Shown here: one piece after another, positions 10,399-19,333 of the stretch
Layout: the number at the start of each line of letters is the position of its first letter
Position numbering within the stretch: position 1 is the stretch's first letter
NCBI GenBank assembly: GCA_947165045.1
Contig: CAMUYW010000004.1
Coordinates: 16,395 to 80,394, forward strand
Direction of reading: 5' to 3'
DNA from: an uncultured Fibrobacter sp.
GTDB taxonomy: Bacteria > Fibrobacterota > Fibrobacteria > Fibrobacterales > Fibrobacteraceae
DNA length: 64,000 nt
Notes under the pieces: generated by a model
The model's input: the letters and a program-made list of their open reading frames with translations, nothing else
Told to the model about the DNA's origin: nothing
Databases searched by the model: none
Position numbers and translations under genes: made by a program

Positions 10399-11775
10399 TT
10401 AGGGCTTCGTCAACAAATGCATTATCACCGGGCGGTTTTTACCGTGCTCGGTTTTGTGTATCGTGAGTTTTCCCGTGCTGTCGTAGCTGAACTGTTCGCC
10501 CACGCGTTCGCCGTTCACATAAGTCAGGCTATCTCGCAAAATTCCGCTTGGATACCAGTTGCGCCAGATACCATGACGCTTGGCGCCGTCTCGATCTCTT
10601 TGCCAAAAGCCTTCGCTTGCCATCTTGCCACCCATGCTGTCGGGGTAAAAACTGCGGCTTACGCGAATAGCTGGATCGCCGTAGCTTGACGGCGGATCAT
10701 CGTATGCCCAAAATTCTTCGTACAAAAGAACGTGCCCTGCCTTGATGTAGCGGAGCGTTGCGGGGTACTTTCCGATATTTTTCTTATAGGCATCCTTGAA
10801 ACTTAACGTGCAACTGTCGAGCGTTCCGCTTGGGAGCCCTGAACGGACAAATGAAGTTTCGGCGCAGAATAGTGTAGATGAATTGGCGCAAGTTCCGTAG
10901 GTGATGCCCGTACTTTCAACGGGGCCGTCCGTTTCTTCGGTAATGAAATTGCTTTCACGAACAACGTTGTTGTTCTCGTCGAACCATTGTATTTTTTCAC
11001 GGCCCTTGAAATAATTCGACTTGATTTTTTTGATGAACGTACCGTCGGCTCTGTAAGTCGTATGCGGGTAGAAAAGGATGTCGCTTTCCGCAAAACCTTC
11101 TTCCTTGATTTGGGCCTTGTTGCAACTTTCGCCAGTGGAATCGGGTTCTCCGTATGATTCGTAATAGCGCTTGTAAACGCCCGATTTCTGTTCGCCTTCG
11201 CATTCGTAGTATTCCAGAATTCTGCAGTCACGGCCGTAGCGCTTGATATATCCGGGTGTAGGGTCGTCCATATATTCCTGATGGCAATTATTTTCTTCGG
11301 CGAGCACGCCGTTGTCATGCCATTTTTTCCAAACGCCCGTTGCAATTCCATCTTCGTTGTAATGTTCCTCGAACGCTTTTTTCTGGTTATGATGCCAGCC
11401 TTCCCAATCGCCAACAGGGTGGTCGTCCTTGTAATACTGGACTGCCTCGACTTTCTTGTTCTGGTAGTAGATGGTCCACTTGCCGTCTTTCAGCCCTTTG
11501 TTGTAGTTGCCAATCATCGCCACATCGCCAAAACCTGTCCAGCGCTTGAATTCGCCGTGCGGGAGGCCGTCTTTGTAAGGAATTTCAAGTTCCTTGATGC
11601 CATCGTTGTACCATTCGTTGCGCTTGAGGACGGTTCCGTCCGGGTAAACCCAGATGGAGGTCTTTTTGACTCCGTTAGCGTGCCTTGCGAGGATTTGTTC
11701 TTCGGCTCGCTCGACTGTACAGCCGGCGAAATAGCATAAAAGTGCAGAAAAAGCGATGAATTGATGGAGTTTCAT
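10399..11775 (-). CDS. MORN-repeat / YwqK-like lipoprotein
   Basis: Start at ATG 11775 gives MKLHQFIAFSALLCYFAGC lipobox; repeated G.w..wy.nG/k....y.dg units (GDWEGWHHNQKKAFEEHYNEDGIATGVWKKWHDNGVLAEE). Confidence 0.75.
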   Translation of the reverse strand: MKLHQFIAFSALLCYFAGCTVERAEEQILARHANGVKKTSIWVYPDGTVLKRNEWYNDGIKELEIPYKDGLPHGEFKRWTGFGDVAMIGNYNKGLKDGKWTIYYQNKKVEAVQYYKDDHPVGDWEGWHHNQKKAFEEHYNEDGIATGVWKKWHDNGVLAEENNCHQEYMDDPTPGYIKRYGRDCRILEYYECEGEQKSGVYKRYYESYGEPDSTGESCNKAQIKEEGFAESDILFYPHTTYRADGTFIKKIKSNYFKGREKIQWFDENNNVVRESNFITEETDGPVESTGITYGTCANSSTLFCAETSFVRSGLPSGTLDSCTLSFKDAYKKNIGKYPATLRYIKAGHVLLYEEFWAYDDPPSSYGDPAIRVSRSFYPDSMGGKMASEGFWQRDRDGAKRHGIWRNWYPSGILRDSLTYVNGERVGEQFSYDSTGKLTIHKTEHGKNRPVIMHLLTKP

Positions 11776-11809
11776 TGTTCGTAAAGTAGAAAAAAAGTAA
11801 TTTCTAGAT

Positions 11810-12598
11810 GTGAACGAGCAAACAAAAAAAATAATTGCAGAAACTTTGCGCATGAAAATCCAGACTCCCTGGATTTGGCTTGTCGTTGTGCTTACGATTT
11901 GCCTCACGGCGTTGTTCTATGTTTCGCAGAAACCGCAGGTTGCCGTTTATTCTCAGTATGTCAAGTCACTTTGCGATTACCAGTTTGCCGATGCAAGCCT
12001 GATGCGCTCGATGGAACATGTCCGAAGCGGCTACGGGGTGGATTCGGCGGTGGTCATTTCGCAGATGATGACGCTTCGCGAAGTGGCGCTCTCGTTCGAG
12101 GGGGGCGTGCAAAAACTGGAGCAGACTGGCTTTTCGGCTCCGTCGAAAGCTTCGGTGGATAATTTCAAGTCAAGCGTTTTGGCGAAAGTTTCTTGCTTGC
12201 AGCGTTACCTTTCGGAACGTTCCGCCTGGCTCGATGATCTTGAACGCGTCTACCGCTTGATGGAACTGAATCCGGCGGGGGTGGACCTTGCGCTTATGCG
12301 TAAGCTCGATTCTGCAAAGGCGGGTTATGCGGTGTTGCCCGATAGCCAGTTGGATTTGCCCGAGTCATTTAACAAGCGTGTGGAATTGCTGTTCCAGAAA
12401 AACTTGGAATTGTACAATGCCTGGAACCAGTTTGATAATGACAAGACGCTTAGTGCGAGTGACGAACTGCTCCACTTTTTCCAGATGGAAAACGTGAAAG
12501 AAATTTCGTTGTCGGCAAAGATTCCGCTTGCGTTTTACTTTTTGTCGCTGGTCCTTTTGCTCGCTACGTTCTTCTTCATATTCAAGTCTAAACAGTAA
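11810..12598 (+). CDS. Hypothetical membrane protein (TM at both ends)
   Basis: 262 aa with N- and C-terminal hydrophobic segments. Confidence 0.6.
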   Translation: MNEQTKKIIAETLRMKIQTPWIWLVVVLTICLTALFYVSQKPQVAVYSQYVKSLCDYQFADASLMRSMEHVRSGYGVDSAVVISQMMTLREVALSFEGGVQKLEQTGFSAPSKASVDNFKSSVLAKVSCLQRYLSERSAWLDDLERVYRLMELNPAGVDLALMRKLDSAKAGYAVLPDSQLDLPESFNKRVELLFQKNLELYNAWNQFDNDKTLSASDELLHFFQMENVKEISLSAKIPLAFYFLSLVLLLATFFFIFKSKQ

Positions 12599-12607
12599 GG
12601 ATTTGTG

Positions 12608-13228
12608 ATGTCTATTTTTCGCGTTCGTAAAGTTGCTTTTATCAATTTTGGGTTGTTGTTCATTTTTCTCGCAAGCTGGATCTCGTGGTACATTTACCCG
12701 CTGGCAAGAAGCATCACAAAAGAGTTTACCGCATACGAGATGACGGATGGTTCTTTCGAATATGGATTCTCCGAGGAATTGGGGTTCCTTTCGGAACATG
12801 TCTTTTTTGGCAAGGTGAGCTATGCCGCTATTCCGAAATTGTTTGGCGGAACAAACATCCCGTTTTTTGACAAAGTCTATTTCCAGTTGAACGGCGATTC
12901 AAAGAGCACTTTCGTTCTTTACGTGAACGATGAAATTTTGGACGAAATGGCCGAATGGTACGATTTTGGCGCGATGAATGCTAGCGATGTTCCTATGGAA
13001 GTCCGTGCTGTAAAAGTGGGTGACAAGTATATCGTCAAGTCCATGAAATCGACAGACGGAGAGCTAGGCTGGGAATTTTTGATGGACGGCTATCATTTTT
13101 ATTGGTGCTTTGTCGGCATAGGCCTAGTTAGCATAATGTTTGTGTTCGGCCTGGTGCTGGTCGTTGTTGGAATCATGCATAAGCCGCGCCGCGTTGTGGA
13201 ACAGGAAGCGCCCAGCGACGTGGAATGA
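12608..13228 (+). CDS. Hypothetical membrane protein
   Basis: N- and C-terminal TM segments; immediately follows previous ORF. Confidence 0.6.
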   Translation: MSIFRVRKVAFINFGLLFIFLASWISWYIYPLARSITKEFTAYEMTDGSFEYGFSEELGFLSEHVFFGKVSYAAIPKLFGGTNIPFFDKVYFQLNGDSKSTFVLYVNDEILDEMAEWYDFGAMNASDVPMEVRAVKVGDKYIVKSMKSTDGELGWEFLMDGYHFYWCFVGIGLVSIMFVFGLVLVVVGIMHKPRRVVEQEAPSDVE

Positions 13229-13237
13229 TGTAGAATC

Positions 13238-13987
13238 ATGTGTTTGCGTGCTGTTATTGCTTTGTTGTTGGCATGCGTGTATGCGTTTGCTGCGCCGGAT
13301 TCGCTCTCGGTTCCGGTTGGAACGTCGGGCGTGCAAAGCCTGACGGGAATCTGGTGGCCGAAATCCGCGACTGCGAAAAAGTTGTCGAAGGTGAAAAAAT
13401 CGGAAAAAGTGAAGCGCGAGAGTGCGCCGGTAGTCCTTTGGTTCCATGGTGGCATGGGGAGCGGCAACTGCGCGAAAGGGCTTGTTGCTGGGGCCGATTT
13501 TGCTGAACTTTATCCAGAAAAAATTGTGGTGAGTGTGTCGGCTTGTCGTGAAAATCATTGGATCACGAAAGGGATGATGGATGCCGTTGATGCGGCGCTC
13601 GATTCTGTGGCGGCAAGGCGCAAGACTCCAGTGGGACGTGTTTCGCTGGTGGGCGTTTCGGATGGTGCGCTGGGCGTGTTAGTCTATTCGCTGGAAGGCC
13701 GTCGGGCCGTGGAGGACCGCTTGCTCATGAGCTCGTTCGGCAAGTTACTGGGAGATGCGCGCGCGATTGCCGGGGCAAATGAAACTCGGATGCGCATGGG
13801 ACGTTGGCGTTTTTTGCAGGGCGGTAAGGATAGACTTTATCCGTCGGGTGAGACTGTTCCGTGGATAACGGAATTCTGCAAGGCAGTTCAGGTGGACTGC
13901 GAACTCCGGTTCGATCCGGAGGGCGAGCATGACTGGTCGTATTGGAAAGACAAGCGCATGGACTGGATTCGCGAAGCGACCCCTTGA
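13238..13987 (+). CDS. Secreted alpha/beta-hydrolase-like protein
   Basis: Signal peptide, VVLWFHGGMGSGN oxyanion-type motif, SLVGVSDGALGVLVYS (GxSxG-like), late EHDWSYW histidine. Confidence 0.6.
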   Translation: MCLRAVIALLLACVYAFAAPDSLSVPVGTSGVQSLTGIWWPKSATAKKLSKVKKSEKVKRESAPVVLWFHGGMGSGNCAKGLVAGADFAELYPEKIVVSVSACRENHWITKGMMDAVDAALDSVAARRKTPVGRVSLVGVSDGALGVLVYSLEGRRAVEDRLLMSSFGKLLGDARAIAGANETRMRMGRWRFLQGGKDRLYPSGETVPWITEFCKAVQVDCELRFDPEGEHDWSYWKDKRMDWIREATP

Positions 13988-14023
13988 CAAAAGGTTGATT
14001 TTTTTCAAAATTTGGTGCACCAC

Positions 14024-14107
14024 GCGGATGTGGTGGAATTGGTAGACACGCTAGATTCAGGTTCTAGTGCTCGCGAGGGCATGAAGGTTCAAGTCCTTTC
14101 ATCCGCA
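14024..14107 (+). tRNA. tRNA-Leu (anticodon CAG)
   Basis: GCGGATGTGGTGGAATTGGTAGACACGCTAGATTCAGGTTCTAG...GTTCAAGTCCTTTCATCCGCA. Confidence 0.93.
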
Positions 14108-14110
14108 CTG

Positions 14111-14140
14111 AAAAACCCGGTAGTTCGCTGCCGGGTTTTC
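14111..14140 (+). terminator. Rho-independent-type hairpin downstream of tRNA-Leu(CAG)
   Basis: AAAACCCGGTAGTTCGCTGCCGGGTTTT. Confidence 0.75.
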
Positions 14141-14145
14141 TGTAT

Positions 14146-14235
14146 CGTCATCCTCCCTTCGGGAGGATCCATACGTGTTTCGCCAATAGTATTGTATGGG
14201 TTGGCTCCGCCCTGCTCTTTGCCTCAACGAATGAC
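14146..14235. repeat. GTCATCC-type intergenic palindromic element (diverged copy)
   Basis: CGTCATCCTCCCTTCGGGAGGATCCATAC...GTATGG...ATGAC; resembles the element at 14881-14949. Confidence 0.5.
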
Positions 14236-14268
14236 TGTCTACTTTAAAATTTCTAGGATTATAGCATT

Positions 14269-14868
14269 GTGGGTGAAACGTCTGAAAATGAATTTAATTT
14301 CGAAATAGAACCTTGCGAATTCTCTTTGCAAGCGGTGGACGGCGACCATGTGGTATTGCGGCCGCTTGTCGAAGCGGACGCGCAGTCGCTGTTCGAACTC
14401 ATTGACGAATCTCGCGAGTTCTTGCAGGTGCATTTGCCATGGCCGGATGAATGCACTTCGGTCGAAGACGTTTCTGCGAGAATTGATTCATGGAATATGC
14501 AGGCTGAAATGGCGAATGGCGCTTGCTGGGGTATTTTCGAAAAAGAAAAAATCGCGGGCTGCATTATGCTTGGCTGGGTGCAGTGGAAGCACCGCTCGGC
14601 GACAGTCAGCTACTGGCTGGGAAAGCATTTTTGCGGTCGCGGCTTGGCGACCGAAGCGTTGCTGTTGGCTGCAAGCGAAGCTTTTGCGATGGGCTTGAAC
14701 CGCCTTGAACTTACGGCATCAGTCCGCAATCCAAAAAGTATTGCGGTCGCTCGTCGTGCCGGATTTGTCGAGGAAGGCTTGTGCCGTGAATACGAACGTC
14801 TCCATGGAAAGTTCGAAGACCATGTGCGCTTCTCGCTTCTTGCGCGCGATTTACTCGGTGCCGAGTGA
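14269..14868 (+). CDS. GNAT-family N-acetyltransferase (RimJ/RimL-like)
   Basis: SYWLGKHFCGRGLATEALLLAASEAFAMGLNRLELTASVRNPKSIAVARRAGFVEEG. Confidence 0.88.
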   Translation: MGETSENEFNFEIEPCEFSLQAVDGDHVVLRPLVEADAQSLFELIDESREFLQVHLPWPDECTSVEDVSARIDSWNMQAEMANGACWGIFEKEKIAGCIMLGWVQWKHRSATVSYWLGKHFCGRGLATEALLLAASEAFAMGLNRLELTASVRNPKSIAVARRAGFVEEGLCREYERLHGKFEDHVRFSLLARDLLGAE

Positions 14869-14880
14869 TTGTTCCGCTTG

Positions 14881-14949
14881 CGTCATCCTCCGCAAGGAGG
14901 AACCATACATTGCTTAATTACAGTGTATGGATCCTCTTCGAGGATGACG
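14881..14949. repeat. GTCATCC-type palindromic intergenic element (complete copy)
   Basis: CGTCATCCTCCGCAAGGAGGAACCATACATTGCTTAATTACAGTGTATGGATCCTCTTCGAGGATGACG: outer arms CGTCATCCTC/GAGGATGACG plus inner CCATACA/TGTATGG. Confidence 0.7.
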
Positions 14950-15066
14950 TGTAACCATCGTTCTGCCAACATCTTACAGCAACCTGTAAGCAAATTGGTT
15001 ACTTAGGTAAACGATAAAGCGTTTTAAATTTTTAATATTGCCCCGAAACTCTTCTATTTTTAGAAT

Positions 15067-15912
15067 ATGGAAACAGGAGAAAATCATATTGTTGAACCTG
15101 ATGTCTTGAAGTACACCAACTACCGCGTGTACTTGCGGGACTACTATGAGTTCAAGAAAAAGACGGTGCCGGCGTTCAGCCTCCGTTTCTTTGCCGAGAA
15201 GGCGGGACTTTCGAGTCACGCCCATTTGAAGCTTACTATCGATGGCAAGCGAAACATTACGAAGAATACCGTCGTGAAGCTCATTCATGGTCTCGGACTA
15301 GAGAACCAGCGTGCCGCCTATTTTGAAAGTCTCGTGTTCTTTAATCAGGCTCAGACCGATGCCGACAAGCAAGTTTATTACGCTCAACTTTTAAAAGCAA
15401 GCCCGCGCTCCAAACTGCACAAGATGGACAAGGCCCAGTTCCGCATCTTCCGCGAATGGCACCATTCCGCGATTCTCGAGATGGTGGCCCTCAAGGATTT
15501 TCGACCGATTCCCGACTGGATTTCGAAACGATTGCACGGAGCAGTCACACCCGCCCAGGTCACGGAATCGCTCAAGCTGCTTGTGGAACTAGGCCTCTTG
15601 GTCAAAACGGCGAATGGATACCGCCAGCGCGATCCGCTGATTACCACCGATGACGAAGTCCAGGATTTGATGGTCAAGATGTACCATTTGCAGATGCTGA
15701 AGCTCTCGGCGAACATGCTTTCGGACCTTCCGGCCGCAGAAAGGGACGTTTCGGCACTTACATTCTGCATTAGACGCGAAGATTTCCACAATTTGAAAAA
15801 ACATTTGCAACTTATGCGCAAAGAACTACTAGATTTTTCTGCAAAAGCGGGAGAAGCTGAGGATGTTGTGCAAGTCAATATCCAGCTGTACCCTCTGACA
15901 CGAGGAGTTTGA
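15067..15912 (+). CDS. TIGR02147-family-like protein (Fibrobacter-type regulator)
   Basis: YRVYLRDYYEFKKKTVPAFSLRFFAEKAGLSSHAHLKLTIDGKRNITKNTVVKLIHGLGL N-terminal HTH-like architecture; remembered family, not searched. Confidence 0.7.
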   Translation: METGENHIVEPDVLKYTNYRVYLRDYYEFKKKTVPAFSLRFFAEKAGLSSHAHLKLTIDGKRNITKNTVVKLIHGLGLENQRAAYFESLVFFNQAQTDADKQVYYAQLLKASPRSKLHKMDKAQFRIFREWHHSAILEMVALKDFRPIPDWISKRLHGAVTPAQVTESLKLLVELGLLVKTANGYRQRDPLITTDDEVQDLMVKMYHLQMLKLSANMLSDLPAAERDVSALTFCIRREDFHNLKKHLQLMRKELLDFSAKAGEAEDVVQVNIQLYPLTRGV

Positions 15913-17174
15913 TGCGTTCTTTGACTTCAATAATCGGTTGTGTGCTTATGGCACTTTGGTTAGCTGGGTGTTCTGAATCCGACACTACGGCCGGTATTGA
16001 AATTGGGAATCCGGAAATTCGCAATCTGGCCTTTACGGCAGATTTCTCGATTGATTATTCCGAAACGAAGCAGGCAACGCTCTCGAAATCCGCTTCGGAT
16101 GAAGAAAATTTTGTTGTCGATACGTTCCGTCTTATGTTGACGGAAGTCCGCTCTTATTGCAGTTTCTATGCGGGCATGTCCGTAGATCTGGAATCGGGGC
16201 TTATCCTTTGGCCGTACGAAGAAGATCCGTCGGCGGTACTCCCCATATCGTTTACGGACGGTGAACTTGTTGAAGATGCCTTCGAAGACATTAACCTGCG
16301 CACGGAAGGGCGCCTGAAGGAAATCGGAGTTGCGTTCCAGGTGGGAATGAACGAAAAGCCCAATTCCATTTATGGACGTATCCGCAAAGATGGTAAGGAA
16401 ATACCGTTCGTTTACGAAATGAACAACATTCAATTGTTCGAACTGAGGTACCATTATTCGCAAATTGATATCCAAGATTCTACAGTAAATTTGTCTGTAA
16501 TTTTCCGCGTGCACCGCTTCGTAGATGGGCTCGATTTGTCCAAGGCCGAAGTTGGCGAAGACGGCGTAATCCGCTTTAGCAAGACAGCCAATGCAGAACT
16601 TTGGAAGTCGCTGAATGAACGCTTCTTGTCGAGTTTCCAGGCTCTGCGCTATAAATACACGGATGCCGAAGGCAAGGACGGCAGCGCTTATGTCGATGAT
16701 GTTTGGGAAAAACTCAGTGGTGCGTTGAGTACAAATTTGGTAAGCAACGGCGATTTCAAGCACGATGACAAAGATTGGATTTTGCACACGCAGCTGAACG
16801 GCGCTGCAGAAAAATCAATAGTCAGAGAAGAACGTTCGAACCTGATGCGCGTCCACGTGACAAAGGGTGGCGGGTATTCGTACAGCGTTCAGCTTTTGCA
16901 CGAAAACATTTCTGTTGTGGCCGGCGCTCGATACAAGATTATTTTCACGATGTGGTCGGATGTCGAAGGCGCTATTACGGCACGTTTGGGAACATACATT
17001 CGCTATGAAACCAACGGCTTCCAGGAACACCCTGTTATCGAAACTGTTGGCAAGTCTTTTGAATACGAATTTACTCCCGAAGTGACGGACCCGTTTGCCC
17101 GCCTTGATTTGAACTTGGGCAAAGCCGAAAGAACGTTCTGGATCAAGGACGTGCAGATTGTGAGGATTAAGTAG
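15912..17174 (+). CDS. Lipoprotein with C-terminal carbohydrate-binding-like (CBM4/9-type) domain
   Basis: MRSLTSIIGCVLMALWLAGCSES lipobox; C-terminal LVSNGDFKHDDKDWILHTQ...FWIKDVQIVRIK jelly-roll-like pattern. ATG overlaps previous stop (TGATG). Confidence 0.65.
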   Translation: MRSLTSIIGCVLMALWLAGCSESDTTAGIEIGNPEIRNLAFTADFSIDYSETKQATLSKSASDEENFVVDTFRLMLTEVRSYCSFYAGMSVDLESGLILWPYEEDPSAVLPISFTDGELVEDAFEDINLRTEGRLKEIGVAFQVGMNEKPNSIYGRIRKDGKEIPFVYEMNNIQLFELRYHYSQIDIQDSTVNLSVIFRVHRFVDGLDLSKAEVGEDGVIRFSKTANAELWKSLNERFLSSFQALRYKYTDAEGKDGSAYVDDVWEKLSGALSTNLVSNGDFKHDDKDWILHTQLNGAAEKSIVREERSNLMRVHVTKGGGYSYSVQLLHENISVVAGARYKIIFTMWSDVEGAITARLGTYIRYETNGFQEHPVIETVGKSFEYEFTPEVTDPFARLDLNLGKAERTFWIKDVQIVRIK

Positions 17175-17175
17175 G
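17133..17175. repeat. Left copy of 43-bp imperfect direct repeat (3' end of the lipoprotein gene)
   Basis: ACGTTCTGGATCAAGGACGTGCAGATTGTGAGGATTAAGTAGG; matches 19144-19186 with one mismatch. Confidence 0.95.
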
Positions 17176-17216
17176 GCTCTTGCCGCCCTCGATTTTATAG
17201 AGGGTGTTTCTTGTTA

Positions 17217-17738
17217 TCAGAAGAAATCCTTAGAAAAAGACGGAAGCGTTTTTGCAATAAAATGCAGATTTAAAGCTTTGACTAAAGCATCATCCTGAAA
17301 TTCTTCGTCGAGACGTGATAGCACGCTTATGCCTTCTTGTAGACGGTCTTCATTGAACAAGACAAACCCCTTGTTATGAAAAGATGCGATAAGGGCGTGG
17401 AGGTTGCTATATGTGCCTTTGAACTTTTTTAGAATGCTTTTTAATTGTTGACGAACAGAACCGTCCACATTGAACTTCATTTCTCCAAGCAGCGCTTTAC
17501 CATTGTCCAAGACGAATGCGAAATCCATCGAACAAGGCTGTTGCCTGGGGAAACATGCTATTGCCAAAGCATCCCCATTTACGACAGGTGCGTCTTGTGG
17601 TGTAAAGGCGAAATCAGCATCTCCAAGATTTTTATCAGGATTGTTTTCTTTTTCAGCCAACGAATAGAAATCTGTACGGGCTTGCGGGGCGCATCGCATT
17701 ACAAGATTTGTTGAATTGGTTTTATCGTATTTAGGCAT
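17217..17738 (-). CDS. Putative PD-(D/E)XK-like nuclease partner of the adjacent ATPase
   Basis: CSMDFAFVLDNGKALLGEMKFNVDG resembles D-x(n)-E-x-K core; start overlaps ATPase stop. Weak motif-only call. Confidence 0.45.
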   Translation of the reverse strand: MPKYDKTNSTNLVMRCAPQARTDFYSLAEKENNPDKNLGDADFAFTPQDAPVVNGDALAIACFPRQQPCSMDFAFVLDNGKALLGEMKFNVDGSVRQQLKSILKKFKGTYSNLHALIASFHNKGFVLFNEDRLQEGISVLSRLDEEFQDDALVKALNLHFIAKTLPSFSKDFF

Positions 17739-19065
17739 CCCCGTCCTCATCATCTATTCCGGAATAGATGTCTATCTTTTCAAGCGATTTGTTGAACATT
17801 TTGAATATTGGGGAAATGTTCAAATCATATTTTTTGAATCGATATAGATAAGAATCAGGCGTACTGCTTTCTGCAAGATAAAAACAGACTTTGTCTTGAA
17901 CGTCCTCTCCAAACTCGTATTCGGATACGTGCTTGATAGCCCGGATGAAGTCTGGACTATGGCTTGCTATGAGAAATTTGACTCCAATGATTTTATGAAG
18001 TCTAATTACAAGTCTCGCGTATTCAACCACCCATTGAGGATGGAGGTGGGCTTCGGGTTCGTCGAGAATCAACAAACTTTTTCCGTCCAGTACACCTGCT
18101 GTATAGAGCATTTGCAATATGGAAAAAGATTTTAATCCGGTTGCGCACTCTAGCAGGTTAAATGATTTGCCATCTGGACGGTGGTAGACGAACTGTTCGT
18201 AATTGTCCTTCTTTTCCCAGCTGGAATTTCCACTGAGCAAGCCCAAGTTTGCCCCGCCAGTAAAGTCGAAGCCGGAAATAGATTTTTTTCTTTTTAGGGA
18301 ATTATTCAAAAAATTCCAATGAGCTCGGTATGATTGATTTTCGCCGAGAGCCATTGGAGAATCTATGTAGAATATGTTTTTGACTGTATTCGGAATAGCG
18401 ACGTTGTCGTCTTCGGTATTTAAAATAGGGACGGAATCTTCGTAGACGTTAAACAGTTCTGGATTAATCCCGTTACCTTCGCCAAAGGAATTTTTCCAGA
18501 ATTCCTGAAATAAACCGGCTTTGCGGTCTGCTTTTGCTCGAATTGCATCGCGTTCTATTTGATTCAAATAGTTTTCTATTTCTATTGCAATTTGAGGTAA
18601 TTCCAAAGAATTTGCATTATTCCCAATGATAGACTCGAATATTTTGCGGAATCTTGTGATTTTATTTTGTTCTTTTGCAGGAGGGCTTATATAACCGATG
18701 GATTCAAGGACTTGCTTGAGAATTTTTATAGCTGTGTGGAGTCTTTCTAGGTCGGAGCTTTCTGTGCCAATGAAATAAGGGTATAGCTCTTTAGTCAATT
18801 TTGTCAATGTAGATCTGTCAATTAACCCAGTCAGGTTGTTGCTTGCGATAAACAGAGCTTGTGCCAAAGGATAAATATACTTGGTCCAGGTATTATTGTT
18901 GACAATATCTTCGTAACGGATGGCTGAAGAAAGGAGATTATATGTTTGATTGGCAATGGTGCTTTTGCCGGAACCGTTTATGCCGGATAATACCGAAATC
19001 CCGTCTAGTTTTATTTCAGCTGATTCTACTGCGCGAAAATGATTGATTTTTACCAAAAGACTCAT
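17731..19065 (-). CDS. AAA-family (AAA_21/RecF-like) ATPase
   Basis: Walker A GINGSGKSTIANQ, Walker B SLLILDEPEAHLHPQW, FLIASHSPDFIRAI. Confidence 0.85.
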   Translation of the reverse strand: MSLLVKINHFRAVESAEIKLDGISVLSGINGSGKSTIANQTYNLLSSAIRYEDIVNNNTWTKYIYPLAQALFIASNNLTGLIDRSTLTKLTKELYPYFIGTESSDLERLHTAIKILKQVLESIGYISPPAKEQNKITRFRKIFESIIGNNANSLELPQIAIEIENYLNQIERDAIRAKADRKAGLFQEFWKNSFGEGNGINPELFNVYEDSVPILNTEDDNVAIPNTVKNIFYIDSPMALGENQSYRAHWNFLNNSLKRKKSISGFDFTGGANLGLLSGNSSWEKKDNYEQFVYHRPDGKSFNLLECATGLKSFSILQMLYTAGVLDGKSLLILDEPEAHLHPQWVVEYARLVIRLHKIIGVKFLIASHSPDFIRAIKHVSEYEFGEDVQDKVCFYLAESSTPDSYLYRFKKYDLNISPIFKMFNKSLEKIDIYSGIDDEDGDA

Positions 19066-19143
19066 ATTGACCTTATCTTTTAGTTAAATATATAAATTTA
19101 TTAATCTGGTAGATGTTTTTTGAATTTGTGCAAGAACAATGCT

Positions 19144-19186
19144 ACGTTCTGGATCAAGGACGTGCAGATCGTGAGGATTAAGTAGG
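19144..19186. repeat. Right copy of 43-bp imperfect direct repeat (tail of a lipoprotein paralogue)
   Basis: ACGTTCTGGATCAAGGACGTGCAGATCGTGAGGATTAAGTAGG; encodes TFWIKDVQIVRIK* like the end of the 15912-17174 gene. Confidence 0.95.
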
Positions 19187-19193
19187 TGACGCT

Positions 19194-19333
19194 TTACAGT
19201 AAGACCTGTCTTACGTCTTGCATCAAAGAATCCATCTCTGGATAATTCGAAAAGTGGTTTTCAAAAACACTTAGCACTTTTTTCTCAAAAGACAGACGAT
19301 ATGCTTTGCAAAAATTTCATAATTGATGGACAT
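19194..19333 (-). pseudogene. Frameshifted ~45-aa ORF immediately downstream of the second ATPase
   Basis: TAAATG stop/start junction; MSINYEIF...(+1 T in the T5 run would continue) CKAYRLSFEKKVLSVFENHFSNYPEMDSLMQDVRQVLL*. Confidence 0.45.

Noticed and set aside
15960-16787. 275-aa minus-strand ORF
   Set aside because: Antisense to the lipoprotein gene with clear lipobox and translational coupling.
17133-19186. 43-bp repeats as a simple transposition target-site duplication
   Set aside because: Too long for a typical TSD, contain a mismatch, and similarity extends upstream as related coding sequence, so paralogue-derived homology is more likely; no transposase or terminal inverted repeats between them.
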